DNA of 64,000 nt from Trichoplax sp. H2. Taxonomy: Eukaryota > Placozoa > Uniplacotomia > Trichoplacea. The notes under the pieces were generated by a model. The model worked only from the letters and a program-made list of their open reading frames with translations. It did no database searches and was not told the DNA's origin. The translations under genes and the position numbers were made by a program. Below are positions 12,838-25,676 of the stretch, piece after piece (position 1 is the first letter of the stretch; each line of letters begins with the position of its first letter). The stretch covers positions 496,001 through 560,000 of the forward strand of contig NOWV01000033.1 in assembly GCA_003344405.1 (NCBI GenBank). Reading direction: 5' to 3'.

Positions 12838-15800
12838 ACGAGATCGTTTCGACAACATTATCATCACCAGAGCTGATCGAATGGAGTGATCCATATGAAG
12901 TGGTATTGGTTAGGACAGCCACTGATACAAAGTTGGGATTTTATATCAGCAGTTCGAAGGTAAGTTGAGAATGAACTACAATAAAAATGCTATATCAAAG
13001 CGTTGGAGTTCTTCCTAGTCAACTTATTTTAGTCAAGCTTAGATTCGATAAACTTTTCTAAGGGCAATATTGCATTGCCTTCTTTATTTTATTTATGAAT
13101 ACACTTAACGGTATAACCGTACTACGAATTATTTACTATTAAAAATCGAACATACGATGTTGTATGGTGTAAAATCTAACGATGAGTGCTGTAAAAAGAT
13201 TACCAACAACTGAAATGGGATACAGATTTTAATTTTGCTATACGAATTCTATTAGTCAATACTTGAAGATTAGATTTTTAGCGATTATTTGCCGTTAAGT
13301 TATATCAAATATTCTTTTGTAAGACATACGGGGCATAAATATTATCGTTTTAGAGGAGATCTTGGCTATTTGTTTTATAATTTCGATTTACGTTCGATTG
13401 GCTCAATTTAAAGTTTAGTATTCAAACTGGGTGCTATAGTTGCGATTTGTCATCCGTTAAAAACAGCTTGGTCTTTACATAATCTTCTCGAAATATTTTT
13501 ATAGTTCATTTAAGTTGCATATTTTTATGTTACTTTCAATATTATCCATTTACGTCTCACAATATTCGAATTTGAGTTAGAAGGCCATGAGGAATGTGAA
13601 ACATGTTCATAATTCCATTAATAATATAAAAAGATTTGAGTTTAGCTTTTGGCTGTATCAATTTACTCGGTTGTGTTATACATCTGTATTCGCAAGTATA
13701 AACGTTATATAGAAAACAAGTTTCTTTAAATTCTACATAAATTCCTTTTTTCGAGGATTGAGAGTTGAGACTAAGCTTAGTGGTGAATTTCTTTATTATA
13801 CTGTTTACGCCGATCAGGATCTTAAAGTTTTGAGTTAAAGCTAGGGAAGTAAAACTGAACTAAATTAATCGAAGGAATTGAATCCATTTATATTTCCTTA
13901 ATAAAAGAATTGATTCATTACCAACTAACGTATTGAAGGAAAGATTAAAACACGGTAAAGATATATCTTCTTAATACAGTCATGTACGCATGAACGAAAT
14001 ATGTCAGTTTTAATAGGATAAGAATAAGATGCAATGAAGAAAGGCGTATATTCAGTAATCCGATTTTTTTGCTTAGTCGAATGCATTATTCTCGGCATGG
14101 AATCCACCAAAGGCACACCATATTCAGTGATAATCTTAGTAGTATAGGGCAGGGATACAGGTAATACTAAAAGGTTATTGTTTTATTTTATCCTATTTAA
14201 TTTCCTATTTTTCTTCCCTTAATTACCCAAATTGGATTATAAGAATGTTTTAGTGAATTATTACTAATAAAAATGTTGTATGATCACATCATTTTGTTTT
14301 TGATGCTAGTTCATCAAGTTAATGTATAAGGTTAGATGCACTAAAACTTTCAAGCATCGTTTCCCAGGCATAGATTCTTGTATACTGCACTATAATATAG
14401 CCATACCATCTGCCATAGAATGTGCCGTTCGAATGTTCTAAATTCTTACTGAATTATAACTAAAATTCTGATAAAATATATCAGAACTGACTTAGTTTAA
14501 GGCGTCATCCAGAGAATGGTACAAAAGATATACTTTTAAAGATCTTGAAATCTTACTTCTGCGATAGGTTATGAGTCATAGAAAGACGATTTGGATGTTT
14601 TCGATATAAACTTCTTTTATATTTATTCTACTTTTGTAACACTTTCGCTACTTAATTTCGATTTAATTATTATTAAAGAATAAACTGTAAAGCCATCGCC
14701 GGATGAAGAAGTTATATTTATCAAATTACTTTTATCACTTATGCTACGATAACGATATGGCTATATTCATGAGAATGAACGTGGCACTTTTATGAACTTT
14801 CAGTTAACTTAATAGGAATTCTCAGAAGTCAAATTATAAGCAGTACATCACTAGAGGTATTTTCTATAGATTCTAGTGGGACTAAAGTTAAAATTGAATC
14901 AACGTAGACAGGCATTATTCTACATATCCTAAATTTCAACGTAACTCCTTTGCATGCAAAAAGGTCAAGTTTAAAATTATTTTGTGGAGTATAACACTTA
15001 TTGAACTTGTAACAGCTTATTATTGCTTCCTATAACACTTACTACAGTTCTTAACTCATTTTTATTGGTAAGAAAGGTTCTAGCACTATAATAGTATTTA
15101 TTAAGTTAGGATATGAGAATCAATCTCCAATATCAAGGAAGTAGAAGATATCTATACTTCATCTTGATATTGTACTAGGTTATATTTTATATATTCTCCA
15201 AAATCGGTGATAACATTACGATTTAAGAAGGGAGTGAGACAGATCGAGGCGGCCAAAATTATTGCTAGGTTGAAATATCTTTGCAATAAAACTTCCAAGG
15301 AAAGAAATCATTCGTCTAAGTAAAATTTTTTATTTCTTTAATTGAGTGAGTTATTAATACACGCGACTAAGACATCACGTATTTATCGGGATTGACGAAA
15401 ACTAAGTTATAACACTAATGTATGACAAACATTGGCCTTCTATTTCTATTAGATCTGTCTAAATTTCATTTGAATTTTATTGTAGCATCACTCTTGTCAA
15501 TAAATTAGAAACCGTACAATTTATCGTTGACTTGAGATGTATCTTCAAACTTTGCTATTCTATGATCTTCAACGAATAAAAAAATATAGTTACTGTACTG
15601 CTATGACAAGCAATTGCTAAATGTTGTAGAATTCAATTTCTATAATTATTACTATAAAATTTGAAAAGTAAATTGAAATTGGACAAATTTATCATATAAT
15701 CTGAGTCATGTTTTACTTTATTGGTCGTCAGAATACACAGCGGTATTTATTTTACACGAAATTGTAGTGTCCAATTATAAATAGGATTTAATATCGACTA

Positions 15801-18800
15801 GCAAATAAATACAGCTGGTCACCGTAATGTGGCGAGTACGAGTTATTTCATTTATTATTAACAAAATGATAAAATGCTGATTATGTGGTTCGAAAATTTT
15901 GCTTCTCTTTGATGCATTTGGAACTAAGTTTATTCCATATACTTTGTTAGCTATCGTATTATATAATTTATTGGATGGTAAAACATTTGTTTCATTCGCT
16001 ATGGATCTTGTGCAAATAATAATATGAAAGTTATTCTCGCTGAGAGAGGACTGCTTAAAGCAACTAAGTCTGATAATAATACTAGTCTTAGCTAAATGTT
16101 CCATAGTAATCTACTGCAGAGGTTATAAAGTAGATTTTGAAATATCTTTTCCAGAATCAGTACCTATAAAATTAAGATCATTTGATTAAATTATTTTGGT
16201 ATTTGTAATAAATTAGTAATAATTTTATTGACTATTAGGAAATTGCTAATTTCCCATTGAATACGAGTTAAAAGATTTAATTTGATATGCAAAGTGTATG
16301 ATTTTGGGTTAAGGACTGAAATGTTTTATAAAAATATTATGATATAAGTTTCTTTTTTCTGTATTTGCTCAAATCAAAATTCAAATATGGTGATTACTAA
16401 GGGTCCGAAGTTTTGACCGAACAAACAGATTCCTTAATGCTGCCTAAGTTATCATGTTATCGTGCAATTTGTTATACAGTCTTTAAGCTTAGTAGGCCAG
16501 CTATACAATTCTTAGATATAATTCTTTAATACGGATAATCTACTGACTACGGCAAGCTTCATCTACTATATTACTTTCATGATGATTCAGAATCATTGCT
16601 TTATCATTAATGTGCTCGGATTATCGTCTTAATTCGTAGTAGTACCATGAATGTATGATTTTAAACAATATATTAACAAGGCATCGTTTTTTTATTGACA
16701 ATATAGCACCCAATTCGATCTGAGGAAACTTATACAATTATCAATAACATCAAATCGGATAGTATTGCAGATCGTGAACCTGGTCTATTAGTTGGTTGTC
16801 GCATTCTCGCTGTTAATCAAATACATTTGATTGGCAAAAGTTTAGATGAAGCTTATCGTACACTAGCATCATCTCCACCAGAGAATCCACTAATTTTATG
16901 TCTAGCTAAACCTTTATATCTTCGACCAGGACTATCTATATCAACACCTCACCGATACAGCTTTGGTAATCGCTCCCCTCCATCTCAAATTACTAAATTT
17001 TTATCCGTTCAAGCACAACGTCGACGAGTAAATTCTTGCGGAGAAGAATACCAACGAAATCGTCATATTATGGAAATGGAGAATAACGCCCCCAGTAATC
17101 AGAATAATGGTAACAATTCACGATATCATGATTCCCATTCTCAATCAACAACAGCCTCCGGTGTCTCTGGCCCCAGAAAATATTCGCCACCGTCAGATGC
17201 AACTATTTCAGAAAGATCCGGCTATAATCATGCTTCTAATGCAAATCAAGCTAATTATCCTGAACATCCGACATCATATCATCGACATAGCGAAGTCGAC
17301 GGAAGTTATGGACCAACTAACAGCAATGATAACCAAAGTAATAATAATAAATGGCGTGGTAGTAGCGCTGTTTCACAATCAAATTTTGTCAATAATGAAA
17401 ATGCTAATACTTCCGCTAATTCATATAATGTTTCTCGTGGGCCTATTGGACGCAATGTTCCCGTACCACCTGTACGCCAAAGTGGTAAAGTTGCTCGAGT
17501 CTCAATTGGTGGTTCGGTATCTAGAGTAACTGTTCCGACGTTAAATGATCGTCAGCGATCAGTTAGTGCGACAGAACTAACCAAAGGCGTTGTTAATTCT
17601 GCCAGCAATAGTAATCCTCCAACGGTTACAACGAGTCGTACGGTTGTTACTAAAGGCCCACATGGCAATAAGGCTGTTGCTAGTCGATCAGTTTCGACGT
17701 CTGCTATAGCACTTGGCAGTAATGGACAAGCTAAAACGAGCATTACTGTTAAAACAGGCCACAGACATACGATGAATACAGTTGTGGATATGCCCCCTAA
17801 AGTAGTTCGACAACATAAGCAATATCTTCCGGTTACTGGAGGCACTACATTGGTTAAATCCAATGAAGGAGAAATTAACGATCGAGCTAGTGGAAACATA
17901 GTAACTACGGCAAAAAATCAAATTTCCATTAATATGAGAAAGAATATCAGTAGTACAAGTAATAATGACAGTCAATCAGGGGCCTATGGCCCAAAGCAAA
18001 GTTCTGGAAGAATTGTTATTTCAACTTCTAAGCGAACTGTTATTAATAAGAGAAAAAGTGATCCAAATGAAAGAGGCCAGCCTAAAGTAACCACGAATGA
18101 GGGCTCTAGGTCAGCAACGCCGACACCAACTCATGACAAAAGCAAAGGTTTTGCGCTGGGATCAGGAGCACAACCGCAAGAAGAGGACTCTAGTGATTCT
18201 TTTAACTACCCTACAGCATGGAGGCAAAATACAAAAACAATTAAATTAGAATCTAGTCGAAGCGATGAACCTTTAGGAATTGATGTCCAAGTTATTGACG
18301 TAAGTATTAGCTAATTCAATAGAAGAAAGAGATTTGTTATAGTTTTATGATCGTGTGTGTGATGAGTTGTTATATTCTTGGGAGCGTATTAATCATCGTT
18401 GTTACTGTATCACGTATTTATACATCAATAGGATCCTGAAAATCATGGGCATTCTTGCACTATTGTTACCAAGTTGGCCAGTAACAGTATTACAACTCGG
18501 GCTAAAGTAATCTCAGTTTATGATCGATTAGTATCAATCAATGATCTAAGTCTGGAAGATATACCATCGCAAAGTGCAGATGAAATTATTAAAACTGCAG
18601 GTAGAGGAACATGGAAACTAGTGATGCGACAAGTGCTAACTAACCAAGAAAAAGATGCCAAAGAAGTAAAGTCTATGGATTCTACTAGAGTTGAAGAAAC
18701 AATACAAGGTTAGCTTGTCATATACTTGTTGTACAACTTGTACGGAAGTAGATGACCGAGTGTAATTGAGCAATGTTAGACGATGCTACCCAATAAAACT

Positions 18801-19989
18801 GTTACACCAATTTTAAATTGAAATTAAGCTCTAGAATATTTATAACCAATGATAATATAATTAATTAATCAAGCTGTTATATGTTTTTCTTTCTGATATC
18901 ATTAGCTGAAAGTGCTCTAGTTGCTGAAGGAATTATCACCTTAGACGACAATGAAGATAAATTGTCGGAAATACGCCGATTAGCAGTAACGGATCCGCAT
19001 CAAATTATATGGTCAAGTTCTACTGAAACGATCGATGTGGCCAAAATTGATAACCGTTTAGGTTGCAAAATTGTTCCTAAAAAGGTGCAAACTTTTATCA
19101 AGAATCCTATAGTAGTTTCAATTGTTGTTAATTTCCTTTAGTTGACTTTAACACAGTATTAGAAGGAAGTGCGGAGCAGTAAACGGCGACGGTGAAATAA
19201 TATTTAATTTCATCATTATTATAATTCTTTTAGCGTCCTAACAATCCTTCAAGCAATGACATGATTATACAAAATATTGTGAGCGGCAGTAGTGTTGATA
19301 GAGATGGTCGGATACACCCTGGTGATCTTTTAGTGGCAATTAATAATGTTTCATTAGAAGAGAAATCCTCCATTGAAACTACAAAATTAATTGAGGAATC
19401 ACCTTCCGAGCAGTTTATCCGACTAACATTCAAGAAGCCAATCGATATAAGAGGTTATGGACAAGAAGAGAAATCAACTTATATAGAAGATGCAGAACCA
19501 GGTGTCGCTAAATTACCGGATCAATTATTTGATACCGTTGGGGCTGAAGAATCCCTTTCGAATTTGGCCGAAAGATCAGATGAGAGATCAGTATCAACAG
19601 AGTCATCCAAGGCTGTAACTCAAGATTCTATAGCTACACCTGAATTGAGGATTATTCCAGATACCCCTCAATCAGGAACTTCTGGCGATTTCAATACAGC
19701 ATTTGCTAATGCTTCATTGCAACGTCTCCACTCTCCATCTTCACTACCAGTTATCATTAATAGTGATGCTGGAGATACGGGGAAAAGTGATCCAATTTTT
19801 ATCAAACCGAAATCTCCTGCAATGGCGGCTGGAAATCAACACAAAGTAGATCAGCCAAAGCCTCATCATACTGAGACCAAGGAAGTTTTACCAAGTATTA
19901 TCGAAATAAAAGATATATCAGGTAAGCAATTTACTAGCTTTACTAGGCGATATAGTGTTGTACTATGGTACCCGTATATCGGAGGCTAA
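12838..19989 (+). CDS. Three-PDZ scaffold protein (partial)
   Basis: Five exons join in phase: 12838-12959, 16707-18299, 18432-18708, 18906-19084 and 19234-19921. All have GT..AG borders. PDZ1 spans exons 1-2: a beta strand YEVVLVRT, a carboxylate-loop variant KLGFYI (replacing GLGF), then GLLVGCRILAVNQ. A Ser/Asn/Thr-rich linker of roughly 400 residues follows. PDZ2 spans exons 2-3 (PLGIDVQVID ... RAKVISVYDRLVSIND). PDZ3 spans exons 4-5 (RLGCKIVP ... RIHPGDLLVAINN) and is the most canonical. An acidic, Ser/Thr/Pro-rich tail follows. PDZ domains bind C-terminal peptides, so this is probably a membrane or junction scaffold. I cannot name an orthologue. The first exon opens with two spare bases, so the start lies upstream. 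A strong donor (CAG/GTAAGC) at 19921 suggests more 3' exons; reading through it would stop at 19987-19989. The 3.7-kb intron 12960-16706 shows nothing else. Confidence 0.75.
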
Positions 19990-22254
19990 AAACGTTACTC
20001 AATTAACGCTAATCTGATCACATGCTAACGTCCTCCGTAATCAATATTCTACAACAAAATAGTCAAGTTGAATATCAATTTTTGACTAGAATGGTGAAGT
20101 TCTCTTGATATCACCTAGCAGTAAAACTTTAAAACACTGCATTTACTAAGTCCGAGGATATCTTTACGCTGAATCATTTTTGTACTTGATGTTTATTGGG
20201 TTGAATTTTCCATTTATTATTACAACGGAGTCTACCGCATTTAATACTGTTCCAAATGGAAATTTGTAAAACACAGAAAACTAACACTCTATGAGCCTCT
20301 TGTCATTTACCTGCAGTATTACTCTAAATACTGACAATCTCCTATCGTCAGGACGAACAGTAACAGCCCTAGTCTCTCATTTAAATTACACAAACCTAAA
20401 CTTCATTGAAAAGCTAGTCAATTTATAGAATAGAAAACGTCCATAAACATTTTAGCTATCCGTGTACAGTACAGTAATGACAATAGATAGTGCTATACAT
20501 ACAGTACAATTATGCAGTTATCTATTATTAAAAATATGTAAAGCGTCATAGATAAATTAATGTAAACACATTCCCAGATAAGTTATCTAATCCTTGGCAT
20601 TTTCCCTTTGACTGGTTCATAATTAATTCATTCATTATACAGTACTGTATATATATAACCTATATACTGTATTATTAACGTTTCATTAATAATTTCTAAT
20701 TTGTACTGGCGACATCTACGTATATTTTGGGCATTATTTTATAGAACTTTGCTATCAAATTTGTAGAGAATTTGTATTCATACATTGCATTATTGCAATG
20801 ACTAAAATATCTTTCTCGGAAGCATCAACATTGATCCGTAGTTGGTGAACAACGCTTGATTGTTGTTGACGATCGCTGCAGTATTCAACAATCTTTTTAT
20901 TACGTATCAAGATTTATTTTATTAAATGCTTAATTATTGGCCGGCAGTATAGCAAAGTAGTGAAAAAAAGCCCCGGCACAGTATGTCGTCTCTGCCCCCG
21001 TAAATACACCCTTTCAAGCACTGCGGATGCTTGACTCCATAGAGTTATCGGGTACGCTGCAGTCATAGACCTCTGGTAGTTTGTCTTGTACTTTGTCTCG
21101 TCTCCAAGGACTTTAGTGGCATCCATTTCTACTCTATTTCCTACTAGTAGGTGGCCACACTGTATAGAATAAGTTAAGTATGGAAAACAGTTTCAAGGCA
21201 TGGAGGATTGTAAAGTGCAGACAGTATATTACAGTATATTCTATATCTTCTATACAGAAGAGTAATGAATCCGCACTTCAAAGGATTGCGCGGGTCACAG
21301 AAGAAAGGAACGAACATTCACTAGTGACGCTGCGCTTCAGTTTTGTTGACGACCGCCGCCGTAACTCAACACTAACTTCCACTCACCCTCACTGCACGCG
21401 TAGCGTTGACAACGTGCACATTCTTCAGTGAAAAAAATTTTCAACTGCCAAGATTTGCAGTAGACATCTTGGATATTTTTTTTTGCTGGCATCATTTCCT
21501 TTTGCCTTTCCTTTGAAATATCTGTAGAAAACTAATTCAATATTCTGAGTTTACTGGACGATTGATCATACGATGGCTTTGGATAGATAGTAGTGAAGTA
21601 AAAAGTGTTTTCTTGATAGTATCCATTGGTAGAGTCTTTGACAAGATCACTTTTTGCTGGCATCTTTTCCTTTGAAATATCTTGTCTTTGTAACAAGCCA
21701 ATTGGATATTCTTAGTTTACTTTAACGATGGATCACGTTATCACTTTGCAGAGATTGTACTATAGTAAAGTAAAAAGGACTTGATAGTATCTTTGGTCGA
21801 GTGATTGAATTTAGGCGTAGACGAACAAATTAGAGAATCTGCTGCTTATAGTAGGCATTTCTATCTTATAATCAATTTTTGGGTCGTCCGCCAGAAAGCC
21901 AAAGTAGAGATGTTGTGGTATTTTTAGTTATTAACCTGTAAAGTAATCAATCTATTTGCAAAAATGGACGTATTCGACGAGCATTGTTCATAATTCTATA
22001 TGTACTACTGCAGTAAGGAATAAGTATTTTACACAACGCTAAAAAGTTCACAAGGTATTTCACATACAAGACTAACATCATTCAGCGATATTTTTATACG
22101 ACACTTGAGTTCAGCGTAGAGTACCCAGCGTATCTGTAGCAATGTAATGAACGACAGTGAAAGAGTCTGTAGATCCTTGCAACACTGAATATTTGTGTGG
22201 TTTAGCAACGTACGCATACTTTAAACTAAACAATCTTTTCAATATTTTTTCAAT
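19990..22254. other. Intergenic between PDZ and Roc-COR-Death genes
   Basis: No clear exon is visible. A terminal exon of the PDZ gene may hide here: open frames of the right phase follow AGs near 20456 and 20745 but are short and unconvincing. A GC-richer patch lies at about 21300-21420. A diverged direct repeat at 21480-21790 is listed separately. The right end should hold the promoter of the next gene. Confidence 0.4.
21480..21790. repeat. Diverged direct repeat, about 140-170 bp unit
   Basis: Two copies begin TTTTTGCTGGCATC at about 21480 and 21651. They share TTTCCTTTGAAATATC, then ATTCT(G/T)AGTTTACT, then AGTAAAGTAAAAAG-like ends. They differ by many substitutions and indels, so the duplication is old. 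Confidence 0.6.
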
Positions 22255-25200
22255 ATGGCAGAAGAATCATTAGCAAAGAGCCTATTAATCGAAGAAGCCT
22301 TTTATACCGCTTTAGCCAATGGCAACGTCAAAGCTAGCCGAGCACGTTGTTTATTCCTTGGCGATAAAAATAGCGGCAAAAGTTCACTCTTTCGTGTTTT
22401 AAGCGGTCAAATGTCCAAGGTAATGCGTAAAATGTCATTAATATCGGATGCAGACGATGCCATGACTTCCGATGGTATTCTTGCTCGAACAAGATCAGAT
22501 TCACTACTACCTCCTGGACTAGATGCACTAATGGATAGTGCAGGTGAAAGTGATGAAGTTTTTAGAGATGATATTCCATTGCGTCCACAACGCCGATCTT
22601 CTTTTATCCGAAGTAGTAATCAACAAGGTTGGTCACCGAATAATTCAATAAGCAGTGAATCTGGCAGTACAAGCGGTAATCAAGCTAGCGGCTCATCATC
22701 GAATCCACAGTTGAGTGATTTTGATCGCCATGCTGGCAAATTGATTGCTCACGCCTTAAAACAACTTTATTTTCGAAATACTAATAAATCTAAATTAGCG
22801 GAATGCTCCACTTGGGATAAACGTATTCCTTACGATAGCGTTGTTAGCTATCTTAAATCAACATCATCAACAGTTACGGAAGATTTGAACTCGACTGCAC
22901 GCTTGCGTTTAGATTTTTGGGATATATCTGGCCATAAATTAACACGTAGTGTTCATCATGTACACTTAGCTAAATTTGGTGTTAATTTAATTGTATTCAA
23001 TGCCGTGAGTATGTTGGCACAAGAAGAGAAACAATTACAAAGTTTACATTACTGGTTAAACTCGATACGTACATATACAACTCCCACAACACCTGTTCTA
23101 CTAGTTGGTACTCACGGCGATGAATTATCATCCGATGACATTAAGAATATCAATAGGCAATTAAATAAACATTTTATGCAATCATTTGGTGGACAGATAG
23201 CTCGTAGTAGCTACGATTCAGTAATGTTTTTAGTAGAATCACAGCACGGAATTAAAGATGAAGGGGCTGCTAGATTATTGGAGAAAATGTTCGATTGCGC
23301 CAGGAGACAAGAATATTCCACTCATGCAATCCCACTAAGTTGGGTTATGTTCCGTGAACAATTAACACGATTGCATAAAGAACACAATATTCGATGTGTA
23401 ACTGTCAGCTCGCTTAGGAAATTAGCAAGACAAGTTTGCAATATCACATCAGAACAAGAGCAAACTCAAGTCTTGGAATATTTACATCACGGACGAAAAA
23501 TTATCTATCCAGGTATGTTATAACAATAACTTTTCATAACATTTTAACTAAGTTTTTTAGTAGTGATATTTATTAATAAAGTAGCTCGATTTGCTAGCAT
23601 TCCATACTATAACTAGGGTAGAAGCTGTAGTTTGTACTCATACTCCACCAAAAGTACAGTACACTAAATTATATTTTTTGAATAGTTAACAGTACATTCT
23701 TTAAATACTCTTGTATTACTTGTTTATTCAGTTATCGTTTGTGATATCAAGACCAAAGTGTAATTACTGTAATAGTTCAGATTTTACATTAACATTTCTT
23801 TACAGACTGCAATCAGTTGAAAATTACTTTCGTCTTGTTAGTTTTTGTATCATATAAACATCATTTCTAGGATACTCTATAGCTAACTTTAGGTATAATT
23901 ATTATTTTTATGAAAATAATAAATAAATATAATATCCTATCTCAGAATATCGAAAAAGATACGCGTCTACTCGTATACTATTATATTGACTATATTTATT
24001 CCATGGCAGGCATAAGATTTATTTGCGTAATTTCGTCCTTGATCATTTTTTTTCCAATAGGGATACTTCATGGTGTTAAAAAAGATCATGTGATTCTGAA
24101 TACTTTTGTCATCATTGATACACAATGTGTCTTGGAAGCAATTACTGCGTTGATCTATCAACCAAGCCATTGTAAAGAAACTAAGCACTTTCAACACAAA
24201 TGGGAGAGATTGACTAATTATGCTGTAGTCGACACTGATTTAATGTTACATGCATGGAAAAATTCCAAAGAACCAAGCGAAGTATTAGTCAGTTTGATGG
24301 AAGCACTGCATATTATTTATCGAATTGATGATAACTGTGATTTTTTGACATCGCACCTTAAAGAAAAGAAAACTTTACAAGAATTTGATAGTAAACGACC
24401 TGGCTTATTTTCTAGCATGAAGCCAGCGCGATTTATTATGCCATATTTACTTAAAAATCAAATGGATGAAAGTTTCTGGGAGGTTTCATTAGATGATATT
24501 TCGTTCTATTTTGATTTCCATGGTTTCCTACCTCAGCCAATATTTATGTACACCATAATTGATATAATGTCTCAACGTGGTAAGAATGCTTCGTTAACGA
24601 CAACGATATGCCAGACTGGAGGAATTTTCTCGTTATTTGATGATATCTATCATTTCAATTTACAACTTTATGCGGAAAAATGCCAATTTAAAATTACTGC
24701 AAGGTAAGTATTAGGCATTATACTTGTATCCTGATTATTGGTTCTCTTTATCTAATCTTTTTTAGCATGTTACGGTAATAATTAGATAATGGAATAGTAT
24801 CTTAAAAGACTTCTTAAATTATTCTTCAAGGTGTAAAGAAGGCTACTCAGCATGGTATTTGATGAATGAGCTCAATGTCATGGTTAAGAATATTTGCGAC
24901 AAGCACTTTCCAGATGTATTTTATCATTGTGGACCTGCGTGCCCAATGGATCGTTGTTTATCAGCTGATCAAGCATTTAATCGCGTTCATGTGTTAAAGG
25001 TCGATTTCTTGAATCCTAACGCTGCTCTACAATGCGGACAAATTAGGGTCGATGAACATCCTCACGTAAAAGAATGGCTACCAGATGATAATATCGAGGT
25101 AGGCACTCGATAGTTATTTACGTAATCTTTACTAAATTGTTGCGGTTGCAATACTGCTTGCTAAATTCAATTAAAATTAAATTATGAAGATACTGTATAT

Positions 25201-25676
25201 CGTAGTATCATAATCTATTTGTATTTTATATTTAGCAAGATATTCGTAGATGTACGCCTATATTCAAATATAATTTACATCTAAATTATAGGAAAATTCT
25301 TGAAAACAATTTTATTAACGGTATATACTATTAATTTTAGGCAACTATTGCCGCGTTAAAAGATCGCAAGAATGAACAGTCTCTGGATAATCATATTGAT
25401 CATTTATCACAAAGTACACACGATGAATTATGCCGTTTGTTAAATCAACATACGCCATCAGTTAAAGACTGGCGATGGCTTGCGCTTGAATTAATGGAGA
25501 TTACAACACAACAGTTGGTACGCTTCAAACTACAAGACAGTCCCAGTAACAGCCTATTAGCTGAATGGGGTAAAAAATCTCATAGCACTGTCCAATTGTT
25601 AATCAAAAAGCTTCAAGACATCAAGCGAGATGATTGCGTTCAGATTCTATCGCAATGGATCGAGAATCATTTCTAA
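22255..25676 (+). CDS. Roc-COR-Death domain GTPase
   Basis: Four exons (22255-23512, 24061-24703, 24831-25098, 25341-25676) join in phase to 834 aa. Residues 1-30 form a helical lead-in. The Roc GTPase follows: P-loop GDKNSGKSS (36-44), switch-II DISGH (223-227) and base-recognition THGD (286-289). A Ser-rich insert of about 100 residues (roughly 50-155) splits the P-loop from the rest of the fold. Residues from about 350 to 720 match a COR-like region (LLSW-type start, then a long alpha/beta segment with a Cys cluster YHCGPACPMDRC). A Death domain closes the protein (about 745-830; DWRWLALEL, LLAEW, TVQLLIKKL, KRDD). Roc-COR proteins are dimeric G proteins, and Death domains recruit partners in apoptosis or inflammation. 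DAPK1 has the same C-terminal order but adds a kinase and ankyrin repeats, which are absent here. The start is the first ATG, with no upstream exon seen. Confidence 0.85.

Noticed and set aside
15775-16104. 109-codon minus-strand frame inside the first PDZ intron
   Set aside because: No recognisable motif, no splice context, and composition typical of AT-rich chance frames.
17107-17529. 140-codon frame overlapping the large PDZ exon
   Set aside because: Shadow in another frame of the well-supported PDZ exon, which has matching phases on both sides.
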